Source: Pseudomonadota bacterium (GTDB lineage: Bacteria; Desulfobacterota; Binatia; Binatales; Binataceae). From it: a stretch of DNA of 64,000 bases. The stretch lies in assembly GCA_021324855.1 (NCBI GenBank), contig JAJPIG010000018.1:1-64000 (forward strand), given 5' to 3'. The notes below the pieces were generated by a model. It did no database searches, had not been told where the DNA came from, and saw only the letters and a list, made by a program, of their open reading frames with translations. This document shows positions 26,474 through 34,927 of this stretch, in pieces; position 1 is the stretch's first letter, and every line of letters begins with the position of its first letter. The position numbers and the translations under genes are program-made.

Positions 26474-27076
26474 TTAAACCGGCAATCGCTTCTCGAGCTC
26501 GGCCCAACGTCTACCGGCTATCCGCGCATTCTCCCGGATGTCATCGGGAACCACATGATACGGCGGCCGGTTCGGCCCGGCTTTCATCCAACCGGCCGCG
26601 TTCACGCGCTCTTTGACGATCCCGATGTTGTACATCGAGAACTCGTGGAAGCTGCCGTGCGGGAAAAGCGTCTGACCGGCCTTGCCGATCTCCTCCGAGA
26701 GGCGTTTTGCGGCGCTCCAGTCGCCGGTCTCTTTTGCTTTCCGGACCAGGTCGCGCAGCGCGATAGATATCCGCGGACCGCATAATGCGCCGCTGCTCCA
26801 GAAGGCGGTGCAGTTTTCGGGATCGAGCCGCGCGCCCGCGTAGATGTAGGTGCCGAGGCGGACCTGTCTGGTCTGTCCGGCGATTGAACCCAGGATCGGA
26901 AACAGCGAAGGCGACCACGCATCGTCACGAAAGTGATGCTCACTGGTCCAGACATGACCGTATCCGAGCTTTTCGGCGTGCACCGCATCGGCGATTTGAT
27001 CGCGATAGATGTCGGCAATCGGACGGCGCCATAAACGCGGGTTCCGAAACGTCAGATAAATCCCGAAGTCCATCAC
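26474..27076 (-). pseudogene. In-frame chimera: LLM monooxygenase N-terminus joined to DHDPS-family C-terminus
   Basis: One open frame of 200 residues. Residues 1 to about 82 (MMDFGIYLTFRN, EKLGYGHVWTSEHHFRDDAWSPSLFP) are the N-terminal quarter of an LLM-class flavin monooxygenase. From about residue 85 the text becomes NCTAFWSSGALCGPRI and later FSMYNIGIVKERVN and MKAGPNRPPYH, the C-terminal region of dihydrodipicolinate-synthase-family aldolases. Neither half keeps its active site (the aldolase Lys and Tyr are gone). The likely cause is a deletion joining two cluster genes in frame at about 26820-26840. Translation may still occur, but activity is unlikely. The lost aldolase could have been a hydratase-aldolase of aromatic catabolism. 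Confidence 0.7.
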
Positions 27077-27160
27077 GGACTCCTGTTATGCCCGGCAATT
27101 TCCGAGCTGACCGCGCGTTAAGCTTCGAACTTCTGCTAACGCGATAGTTTAGAACGTCTT

Positions 27161-27191
27161 CTTCAAACATGCGCTTGACTTGTTTGTCAAG
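27161..27191 (+). promoter_or_regulatory. Putative TetR operator overlapping a -35 box (copy 2)
   Basis: CTTGACTTGTTTGTCAAG (27174-27191) is a perfect 6-bp inverted repeat with a 6-base spacer, preceded by CTTCAAACATGCG. The same flank and left arm occur at 17589-17607, beside the TetR gene. TTGACT with 17 bases to CTACTG may be a promoter reading to the right, into the Rieske stub at 27232; the site could also act on the divergent chimera/dioxygenase B transcript. Confidence 0.55.
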
Positions 27192-27231
27192 TCGTAACTA
27201 CTGTCGGCTCGGAAAGCCCGGAGGTGTACAA

Positions 27232-27321
27232 ATGAGCGCAGCTCTTGGCGCCCGGTACAAGCGATGGGCACACAAATACTCCGAGATCGGAATGGGGCCC
27301 GTCTCGACCATGCCTGTTTGA
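27232..27321 (+). pseudogene. 29-codon N-terminal stub of a Rieske oxygenase
   Basis: GGAGG is followed by an ATG and 29 codons (SAALGARYKRWAHKYSEIG then GPVSTMPV) and a TGA. The WAHKYSEIGMGPVST pattern is the usual N-terminus of single-component Rieske oxygenase alpha subunits, normally followed by about 400 residues. Promoter, operator and ribosome site are intact but the body of the gene is gone. It may be translated as a short peptide; function is not expected. Confidence 0.55.
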
Positions 27322-27414
27322 GCGAAGTAATCTTTTTTGAAGATCAGGATATTTCTTAATTCACATTGTCGCCACACTAGACGGCGAAACTAATGCACGG
27401 AGTTAGGCGGTGAA

Positions 27415-29871
27415 GTGTTGACCCTGGTTGATTTCTTTCAAGGCTTCGCCGGCTTTACAGCCGATTTCGTCATATACGACGACGGTTACCGGCGCTGGAG
27501 CTATTCATACCAGCAGATCGCGCAAGGAGCGCGCGATTTCGCTGCACGGCTCGCAAACAAGGGTATCGTCAAGGGAGACAAAATTCTAATTTGGTCAGAG
27601 AATTGTCCTGAATGGTTAGTCGTGTTTTGGGGCGCTGTTTTGAAAGGTGTGGTCGTGGTCCCGATCGATTATCGGGCCTCTTCGGATGTCCTGCGCAACA
27701 TACAAAAGCTCGTTCAAGCGCGGATAATTCTGGTTGGAGAAGAAGTCAAAGCTATAGGCGTGGACGCTGAGGTCTGGCGTCTCAACGAGATTACCATTTC
27801 CTCGCAAGCGGACTCCGGCTTAGGCGACCGCTTCCGCGCCGAGCCTGCCGATATCGTTGAGATCGTCTTTACCTCCGGCTCAACGGCAAGCCCCAAGGGT
27901 GTCATCATAACGCATCACAACATCGTTGCTGATCTAGTTCCGATTCAGGCACAAGTCGAAAAATATCGTCGTTATGTCCGTCCACTCTTTCCGATTAGAT
28001 TTCTCAGCCTTTTGCCGCTTAGCCACATGTTTGGCCAGGCGCTGGCCATGTTTTTTCCGCCGATGCTCCCCGGCTCGGTGGTCTTCATGCGGGGCGTCGC
28101 TCCGAACGAGGTGGTCCGGCAGATTCGTCAACGGCGTGTTTCGTTCCTGGTTGCAGTGCCAAAGATGCTGGGAGTGTTACGGAAGTTCGTGGTGTCGCGA
28201 TTCCCTGAACTGGCGCACGTCGAAGCCGACAACTCCTCATGGCTGGTTCGCCGCTGGCGGTACCGCAGAGTTCACCACCTGTTTGGCCTAAAATTTTTCG
28301 GCTTCGTTGTTGGTGGTGCGGCACTCGACGAACCGCTCGAAGACTTCTGGCGGACACTTGGGTTCTTAGTCGTGCAAGGATACGGCCTGACGGAAACTGC
28401 CCCAATTGTCACTTTTAACCATCCTTTTCACCTGAAGCCTAAGACGGTGGGGAAACCTTTGGCCGGCGTCGATCTCAAAATCGCGCAAGATGGCGAGATC
28501 CTGGTTCGTGGCGACATCGTAACGACCGGCTACTTTGGCGCACCAGCTAGTGCATCCGAAGCTTTCGAGGAAGGATGGTTCCATACCGGCGATATCGGGA
28601 AAATCGACGAGCAAGGCTATTTGACCGTACGCGGGCGCAAGAAGGAGCTGATTATCACACCCGAGGGTCTGAAGGTTTTTCCCGAAGACGTTGAGTTGAT
28701 CTTAAACCGGATTCCCGGGGTCCGTGATTCCGCAGTTGTTGGGCGAGACCGAGTTCATGCTGTGCTCGTTCTCGAAGCGGGTGTCGATAAGGAAGAAATC
28801 GTGAGTCGTGCAAATGCGCTGTTGGAAGAGCACCAGAAGATCCGCGGCGCCTCAATCTGGACGGGAGGAGATTTGCCCCGCACCGAAGGCACCGGCAAGC
28901 TCAGGCGTGCAGCTATTCAACGATGGGTCGATAGCGGCGCCACTCCGCCTGCCACAAGCGTTTCGAATGAACTTACAGATATTTTGCGAAAGTATGTTCC
29001 CAATCGGAATATTACTCCGGACACTACTCTTGGGGAACTCGGGCTGAGTTCGCTCGAGCAGGTTGAGTTGCTGGTTGAGCTTGAGGAACGTTTCAATATC
29101 ACTGTTGACGAAACGCTTTTTAAAAGAGCACGACGCCTGGGCGATCTGACTCAACAGATCTTAAAGCCGACGGCCGTGCCGGAAGAAATCGAGTTCATAA
29201 GCTGGAATCGTAGTCTTCCTGCGCGTTTCTTTCGTCGAATTGCGCTCGCTGGGCTTATCCTTCCGTTTACGCACTTATGTGCCAAGATTCGCGTTGACGG
29301 CGCGGACCGGTTGAACTCTCTGAAACCTCCGATAATTCTCGCGGCAAATCATCAGAGTCATTTCGACACGCCAGTGATCCTGGCGGCGTTGCCGTCGTTT
29401 CTGCGTTATTCGGTCGCCCCAGCGATGTGGAAAGAGTTTTTTGATGCTCATTTCCATCCGGAACGACATTCGGTCGGCCAACGGCTCGTCAGCAGCATCA
29501 ATTTTTATCTCGCGACACTGCTTTTCAACGGCTTTCCCTTGCCTCAAAAGGAGGCAGGAGTTCGTGAAACTGTGCATCACATCGGCGAACTCGTGAGCGA
29601 CCGATGGTCAGTGTTGATTTTCCCGGAGGGTGAGCGAACTGCCAATGGCGAGATTGGAAAGTTCCAGGCGGGGATTGGGTTGATCGGCTCGAAGATGCGC
29701 GTGCCGGTCGTGCCGTTGCGTTTGAGAGGCGTGGACCGGCTGCTCCCTCGTGGTTCCAAAATGATTCACCCGGGGGAAGTCGAAGTAACTTTCGGCTCCG
29801 CAATGGAATTGAAAGGCGACAATTATGTTGCTTTGGCACAACAGGTGGAAGCGGCTGTTCGCGCGCTATGA
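27415..29871 (+). CDS. Acyl-AMP ligase / acyl-carrier / acyltransferase fusion protein
   Basis: 818 residues starting at a GTG. Residues 1-490 form an adenylate-forming acyl ligase: FTSGSTASPKG (about 151), GYGLTETAP (about 322), YLTVRGRKKELI and the C-terminal lysine region GTGKLRR. Residues about 505-585 are a phosphopantetheine carrier domain with LGLSSLEQ, Ser near 543. Residues about 620-818 are a PlsC-type 1-acyl-glycerophosphate acyltransferase with NHQSHFD (about 645) and FPEGERT (about 736). The protein could activate a fatty acid, hold it on its own carrier and pass it to a lysophospholipid. The order differs from Aas (acyltransferase first, no carrier). GC is visibly lower than in flanking genes. 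Confidence 0.85.
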   Translation: MLTLVDFFQGFAGFTADFVIYDDGYRRWSYSYQQIAQGARDFAARLANKGIVKGDKILIWSENCPEWLVVFWGAVLKGVVVVPIDYRASSDVLRNIQKLVQARIILVGEEVKAIGVDAEVWRLNEITISSQADSGLGDRFRAEPADIVEIVFTSGSTASPKGVIITHHNIVADLVPIQAQVEKYRRYVRPLFPIRFLSLLPLSHMFGQALAMFFPPMLPGSVVFMRGVAPNEVVRQIRQRRVSFLVAVPKMLGVLRKFVVSRFPELAHVEADNSSWLVRRWRYRRVHHLFGLKFFGFVVGGAALDEPLEDFWRTLGFLVVQGYGLTETAPIVTFNHPFHLKPKTVGKPLAGVDLKIAQDGEILVRGDIVTTGYFGAPASASEAFEEGWFHTGDIGKIDEQGYLTVRGRKKELIITPEGLKVFPEDVELILNRIPGVRDSAVVGRDRVHAVLVLEAGVDKEEIVSRANALLEEHQKIRGASIWTGGDLPRTEGTGKLRRAAIQRWVDSGATPPATSVSNELTDILRKYVPNRNITPDTTLGELGLSSLEQVELLVELEERFNITVDETLFKRARRLGDLTQQILKPTAVPEEIEFISWNRSLPARFFRRIALAGLILPFTHLCAKIRVDGADRLNSLKPPIILAANHQSHFDTPVILAALPSFLRYSVAPAMWKEFFDAHFHPERHSVGQRLVSSINFYLATLLFNGFPLPQKEAGVRETVHHIGELVSDRWSVLIFPEGERTANGEIGKFQAGIGLIGSKMRVPVVPLRLRGVDRLLPRGSKMIHPGEVEVTFGSAMELKGDNYVALAQQVEAAVRAL

Positions 29872-30074
29872 AGCTTTACGATCTACGGAGCGGGATGATA
29901 GTCGCCAGCCTGTTTATTACATTTTTCATCGTATTCGGCGCAGGCTACGATGCGGCCGGTGTGTTTTTCGCTCCAATGCTCAACGATTTGAGGTGGAGTC
30001 GCACTGGCAGAGCTGGTCTCAAGCCTCATAGACCGTTCGAAAAGAAACCCCGAACCATTAATATGAGAATTTAA
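29868..30074 (+). pseudogene. MFS transporter, first-helix fragment
   Basis: ATG overlaps the preceding TGA (ATGA), so it was translationally coupled to the acyl ligase gene. SGMIVASLFITFFIVFGAGYDAAGVFFAPMLNDLRWSRT matches the first helix and following turn of MFS carriers (compare FLVFGASVESFGVF...FGWSRT at 7010). After WSRT the frame reads unrelated GRAGLKPHRPFEKK and stops at 30074. All other helices are missing. Confidence 0.6.
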
Positions 30075-30504
30075 AGAAATATTATGACTCGTTTTGCTAT
30101 AGACTAAGCTTTATCCTTCTATACTAGTTTATTTTGAGATCCACGCCAATCGGCGACGTTAATTCGGGCTTTCTGGTAGGTGATTTTTAATCATGAACAT
30201 ATAGTGCTGTACGCCGTTTGCTTCGGCAGGCTTGTTTTGAAACATCTGCATAACTAATTGATTGATGATTAACTTGAGAGCCTTGTCTCATCAGGATTAT
30301 CGAGAGCCATTGGCAACTCGATTGCATCTCAGGAGCCGGTAATTTGCCGCTCGAATAGCACGCTATTGTATTTACATCATTTGAATGCCAATCCGCAGGC
30401 TTTTCGGAGCAAACTATTCGCCGAAAAGGCGGAGGACTCGATAAAATGCGAGAAGCCGTTCGCAAAATGCGGCCTCGGTTGCTTTTTCAAAGGAGAGCCA
30501 CGCC
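30075..30504. other. 430-base AT-rich intergenic region before the RND pump
   Basis: Low-GC sequence with no open frame I can support on either strand and no tRNA or transposase match. AAAGGAG just before 30505 serves the RND gene, whose promoter must lie here. A TGATTGATGATTAACTTGAG stretch near 30262 could be a weak regulatory element. Nothing else is recognisable. Confidence 0.5.
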
Positions 30505-33500
30505 ATGATGTGGTTGGTTCGACTGGCGTTGCGTCGCCCGATTTCGGTCGCCGTAATGGCGATGTTGATGCTGGTGTTGGGAGTGCTCTCGTTCGCCCTG
30601 ATGAACGTCGATATTTTCCCTGCGATCAACCTGCCAGTCGTGATGGTGGTCTGGAATTATCCTGGATTGTCCGCCCTGCAGGTCGAGCGAAACATGGTTT
30701 GGATTAGCGAGCGCGCATATTCCACGACCGTTAACGATATCGAGCACATCGATTCCGAATCGATAAATGGCATCGGCATTCTCAAAGTTTACTTCTATCC
30801 TGACGCAAACCTGGGTTCTGCTATCGCGCAGATCAATGCTGTCTCGGAAACCCTTTTGACGATCCTGCCGCGCGGCGTCCAGCCACCGCAGATTATCTCT
30901 TACGATGCCTCGAACGTCCCGGTTGCGCAGTTGAACATCTCGAGCGATACCCTTTCGCAGCAGCAACTCTTCGACTATGGTTTGAACTTTGCCCGAGTTC
31001 AGCTCTTCACGATACCCGGATTTTCAAGCCCTGCGCCGCTGGGCGGCGTGCAACGCGCAGTGATGGTCAATCTGAACCCAACGGCGCTTTATGCCAATGG
31101 ACTCTCGCCGGCCGATGTGGGGTCGGCGCTGGCGCAGGCGAGCGTGGTTATTCCTTCGGGCAGCGCGCGAATCGGCAACTATCAATATAACGTCGACATC
31201 AACATGATGCCGGACACGGTGACAGGCTTTAATCGACTGCCTATCAAGGTTGTCAATGGAACGTTAATCCATTTGGGCGATCTCGCGCCCGTTTCGGACA
31301 CTCATCAACCCCAGACAAATATCGTGCGCATTGACGGTCGAATCGGAACCTACCTCCTTGTAGTTAAGCATGCCGCCGCGTCAACGCTTGCCGTCGTAAA
31401 TGCCGTGAAAGCACGGATTCCGCAGATCCTCGCGATGGCTCCTAAAGGACTCAAAATCACTCTGACCTTCGACCAGTCAAAATTCGTTCGTGCTGCACTT
31501 TGGGAAGTGGTGCGCGAGTCATGCATCGCCGCGACGTTGGTTGCGCTGATGGCGCTGGTCTTTCTCGGTTCGATGCGCAGCATGCTGATCGTCATCATCT
31601 CCATTCCGCTGTCGATACTCACCGCGTTTATCGGGCTCAAGCTCTCCGGTCAGACGATTAACATCATGACGCTCGGCGGCCTCGCGCTGGCCGTCGGCAT
31701 GCTGGTTGACGATGCCACGGTGGAAATCGAAAACATTCACCGCAACCACGCGATGCATAAGCCGCTGGTCGTTGCGATACTTGACGGCGCGGCGCAGATC
31801 GCTACACCCACCCTGGTCGGTACGCTTTCGATATGTATTGTGTTTTTTCCGGTCGTCCTCTTGTCCGGGGTTGGCAAATTTTTGTTCACGCCGCTGGCGA
31901 TGGCCGTAGTGTACGCGATGCTCACTTCCTATCTGTTGTCGCGTACCCTGGTCACGACCATGGCGCATCATTTGTTGCCGGAGACTCACGATGAGCATCT
32001 GGGCGACGGATGGTGGGATCATTTTGTCAGAGCCTTCGATGCCCGGTTTGGCCGGTTCGCGGATTCCTATCGCCGGGTGTTAACGAATTTCATCGCGGCG
32101 CGAGCAATCACGCTCAGCGCCGCCACGTTGATTGTAATTTGTTCGTTTATTTTGGTGAAGGTCGTAGGCGAAGACTTCTTTCCGGTAGTCGACGCAGGCA
32201 TGATGCGGCTTCACGTTCGAGCGCCAACCGGAACGCGCTTGGAACGAACCGAGTTAATCGTTGACCGGATTGAGCGCGCGATTCGAAAGATCATCCCGCC
32301 GGACGAGCTTCAAACCATCAGCGACAATATCGGCCTGCCGATCTCATATGATTTGGCTTTCTATCAGACTGACAGCACCGGAACCCAGGACGCCGACCTT
32401 CTGATCCAACTCAAACCCAATCATCGGCCAACCTCAACCTACGAAGCTCGCATCCGGCAGATGCTGCAGAGCGATTATCCGAACGTGACCGCCTATTTTC
32501 AGGCCGCCGACATCGTAAGCCAGGTGCTGAACTTCGGACTGCCCGCAGCAATCGATATTCAGGTCACTGGAAATAATTTGCAAGCCGATTACGCCGTCGC
32601 CGAACGGCTTAAGACGAAAATGCAAAGAATCCCGGGAATTGTGGATTTGCGGATTGCTGAGCCGCTCGATTACCCCACGTTGCGCGTCGACGTCGATCGC
32701 GACCGTGCGCTGCAGTTGGGCATTACCGAGGAGCAGGTCGCATCGGGTCTGCTCACCGCACTCAGCGGTAACACCTTGATCCAGCCGACGTTTTGGCTCG
32801 ACCCGAAGAGCGGCGTCAATTATGACGTCATCTCGCAGATGCCGATTCACTATGTGAACTCGATTCAGGCGCTGGAACGCATTCCAGTTCAAGGTTCAAC
32901 CGCTGCGCAGGGTTCCACTTCACCCACAATCGACGGCACAACCAATACGCCTCCTAGTCAGGTGCTCGGCAATGTCGCGACGATTTCACATGCACTCGAT
33001 CCTTCTCTCATTGCACATTACACGGTACAGCGCGTAATCGACCTCGATGCTGGCGTCGCCGGGCGCGATCTTGGCAGCGTGGCGGCCGCCGTTCAGTCGT
33101 CCATCAGCCGGATCGGTCAGCTCCCGCCCGGCATGCAAATCGCGATTCGCGGACAGAACCAGGCGATGAATCAATCGTTCAAAACACTTGAATTGGGTAT
33201 CGTCCTCGCAATTATTCTCGTCTATCTCCTCATGGCGGCGAATTTTCAGTCGTGGGCCGAACCTTTGATCATCATATTGGCAGTGCCGGGCGCGCTCACC
33301 GGTGTTCTATGGATGCTTGTGATAACCGGGACGACTCTGAACGTGGAATCACTTATGGGGGCTATAATGGCTGTCGGCGTCGGTGTCGCAAACGGCAATC
33401 TTTTAATCACCTTCGCGAATGATTTGCGCGAGGAAGGCAAGAGTTCCGTCGAAGCTGCGATCATGGCGGGCCACATCCGCCTTCGTCCGATTCTCATGAC

Positions 33501-33723
33501 CGCGATGGCTATGACTCTGGGCATGCTTCCAATGGCGTTGGGCTTGGGCAGCGGCTCGGAACTCAATGCGCCGTTGGGCCGCGCCGTAATCGGAGGATTA
33601 ATCGCCGCAACCGCGACTACGCTCTTCGTGGTTCCTGCTGCTTATTCGCTCTTTAGCCGCGTACTGAAGACGAAGCGCGAGCGCGACGCTGCGATCGAAT
33701 CAGTAACCCTGCCAGGAGCATGA
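30505..33723 (+). CDS. RND-family efflux permease
   Basis: 1072 residues, full length for the HAE/AcrB-type group. Twelve membrane helices in two halves; helix 1 is ISVAVMAMLMLVLGVLSFALM, helix 4 carries GGLALAVGMLVDDATVEIENI with the proton-relay aspartate pair near residue 400. The helix 10 region reads GVGVANGNLLITFAND, lacking the AcrB lysine. The large periplasmic loops are present. It exports drugs, solvents or metabolites using the proton gradient. The adaptor gene follows 36 bases later; no TolC-like gene is in the window. Lower GC than neighbours suggests transfer. Confidence 0.88.
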   Translation: MMWLVRLALRRPISVAVMAMLMLVLGVLSFALMNVDIFPAINLPVVMVVWNYPGLSALQVERNMVWISERAYSTTVNDIEHIDSESINGIGILKVYFYPDANLGSAIAQINAVSETLLTILPRGVQPPQIISYDASNVPVAQLNISSDTLSQQQLFDYGLNFARVQLFTIPGFSSPAPLGGVQRAVMVNLNPTALYANGLSPADVGSALAQASVVIPSGSARIGNYQYNVDINMMPDTVTGFNRLPIKVVNGTLIHLGDLAPVSDTHQPQTNIVRIDGRIGTYLLVVKHAAASTLAVVNAVKARIPQILAMAPKGLKITLTFDQSKFVRAALWEVVRESCIAATLVALMALVFLGSMRSMLIVIISIPLSILTAFIGLKLSGQTINIMTLGGLALAVGMLVDDATVEIENIHRNHAMHKPLVVAILDGAAQIATPTLVGTLSICIVFFPVVLLSGVGKFLFTPLAMAVVYAMLTSYLLSRTLVTTMAHHLLPETHDEHLGDGWWDHFVRAFDARFGRFADSYRRVLTNFIAARAITLSAATLIVICSFILVKVVGEDFFPVVDAGMMRLHVRAPTGTRLERTELIVDRIERAIRKIIPPDELQTISDNIGLPISYDLAFYQTDSTGTQDADLLIQLKPNHRPTSTYEARIRQMLQSDYPNVTAYFQAADIVSQVLNFGLPAAIDIQVTGNNLQADYAVAERLKTKMQRIPGIVDLRIAEPLDYPTLRVDVDRDRALQLGITEEQVASGLLTALSGNTLIQPTFWLDPKSGVNYDVISQMPIHYVNSIQALERIPVQGSTAAQGSTSPTIDGTTNTPPSQVLGNVATISHALDPSLIAHYTVQRVIDLDAGVAGRDLGSVAAAVQSSISRIGQLPPGMQIAIRGQNQAMNQSFKTLELGIVLAIILVYLLMAANFQSWAEPLIIILAVPGALTGVLWMLVITGTTLNVESLMGAIMAVGVGVANGNLLITFANDLREEGKSSVEAAIMAGHIRLRPILMTAMAMTLGMLPMALGLGSGSELNAPLGRAVIGGLIAATATTLFVVPAAYSLFSRVLKTKRERDAAIESVTLPGA

Positions 33724-33759
33724 GCTTGATGCGGTCGATAATGGAGAAACTGTTCAGCT

Positions 33760-34893
33760 ATGAACGACCATTCTGAAAGTACCGCCGGGGAAAGACCGGG
33801 GGTTCGTTACGTTTTTATTTGGATGTTGGCGGTGATCGCGGTCTTTATCGTCGTGTATGGATTAGTCCTCGCCAGTGCGCAGAAGATCAGGGTTCAAAAC
33901 GCGCAATTGGAATCGAAGTTAGCGCGGGGTCCGCGAGTTCTGGTTGAGCCTGCGCTTGAGTCAGCCAGCCATAAGACGCTGGATTTACCGGCGACGATTA
34001 ACGGTTACATAGAAACTCCAATATACGCCAAGGTAGCTGGATATCTTAAGGAGATTCGTGTCGACAAGGGCGCGCGAGTGCACAAAGATCAGATTCTTGC
34101 CGTGCTCGAATCCCCAGAGCTCGACAAAGAAGTCGCCGATGCACACGCCAACTACTGGTTACAAGAAGTTACCGACGAACGAAACCAACGGCTTTTCCGC
34201 GCCGGCGTGATAGCTGCGCAGGCGGCCGACGAGTCGCATTCAGCAATGCTACAGGCCAAAGCCGCTTACCAGCAACTGCTGGCTATGCAGAGCTACGAGA
34301 TCGTTCGCGCTCCTGTCGATGGTGTGATCACCGCACGCTTCGTTGATCCAGGAGCGCTTATTCCCCAGGTCACTTCGCCAGCAAACGGGGCCACTCCGAT
34401 TGTCAAACTCGCGACGTTGAAGCCGCTGAGAATCTACGCTTGGGCGCCGCAGAGCGCCGCGCTGTTCATCCACGACGGCGATCCTGCAACGGTCACAGTG
34501 ACCGAATATCCGGGCCGCAACTTCACCGGCAAAGTTACGCGTCATCCCGAGGCGCTCAACGCCGAGAGCCGAACGATGCTGGTGGAGGTGGATTTGCCAA
34601 ATAATGATCTATCGCTTTACCCCGGAATGTACGCGCGGATGCGAATCAGCACGGACCGGTTGAAGCCGGCTCCGACCGTGCCCGACGATGCTCTTATCTA
34701 CCGGAACAATCGGGTGTACGTGCCAGTCGTTCAAAACAATAGATTGCGTCTCGTCCAGGTTACACTGGGCTTCGACGATGGGTATCGGGTCGAGGTCACC
34801 AGCGGCTTACAACCCAACCAGATGGTCGCGGTAAATGTCAGCCAGTCGGTGGAGAATGGCGAAGCCGTCCAGCCGACACGAATGAAGCAGTAA
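33760..34893 (+). CDS. RND efflux adaptor (membrane fusion protein)
   Basis: 377 residues: an inner-membrane anchor near residues 20-42, then the HlyD-like half-lipoyl motif ETPIYAKVAGYLKEIRVDKGARVHKDQILAVLESPEL, a short alpha-hairpin with KAAYQQLLAMQSYEIVRAPVDGVITARFVDPGA, and the beta-barrel/membrane-proximal end. It links the preceding permease to an outer-membrane channel. The order permease then adaptor is the reverse of many RND operons. Confidence 0.85.
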   Translation: MNDHSESTAGERPGVRYVFIWMLAVIAVFIVVYGLVLASAQKIRVQNAQLESKLARGPRVLVEPALESASHKTLDLPATINGYIETPIYAKVAGYLKEIRVDKGARVHKDQILAVLESPELDKEVADAHANYWLQEVTDERNQRLFRAGVIAAQAADESHSAMLQAKAAYQQLLAMQSYEIVRAPVDGVITARFVDPGALIPQVTSPANGATPIVKLATLKPLRIYAWAPQSAALFIHDGDPATVTVTEYPGRNFTGKVTRHPEALNAESRTMLVEVDLPNNDLSLYPGMYARMRISTDRLKPAPTVPDDALIYRNNRVYVPVVQNNRLRLVQVTLGFDDGYRVEVTSGLQPNQMVAVNVSQSVENGEAVQPTRMKQ

Positions 34894-34927
34894 CCTCTCA
34901 ATTTCCTTTCTTCACCTTTTGCTTGTC

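Noticed and set aside
27415-29871. Naming the fusion protein Aas
   Set aside because: Domain order is reversed and an internal carrier domain is present.
30075-30504. tRNA or small RNA gene before the RND pump
   Set aside because: No cloverleaf, T-loop sequence or terminator was found; the region is simply AT-rich.
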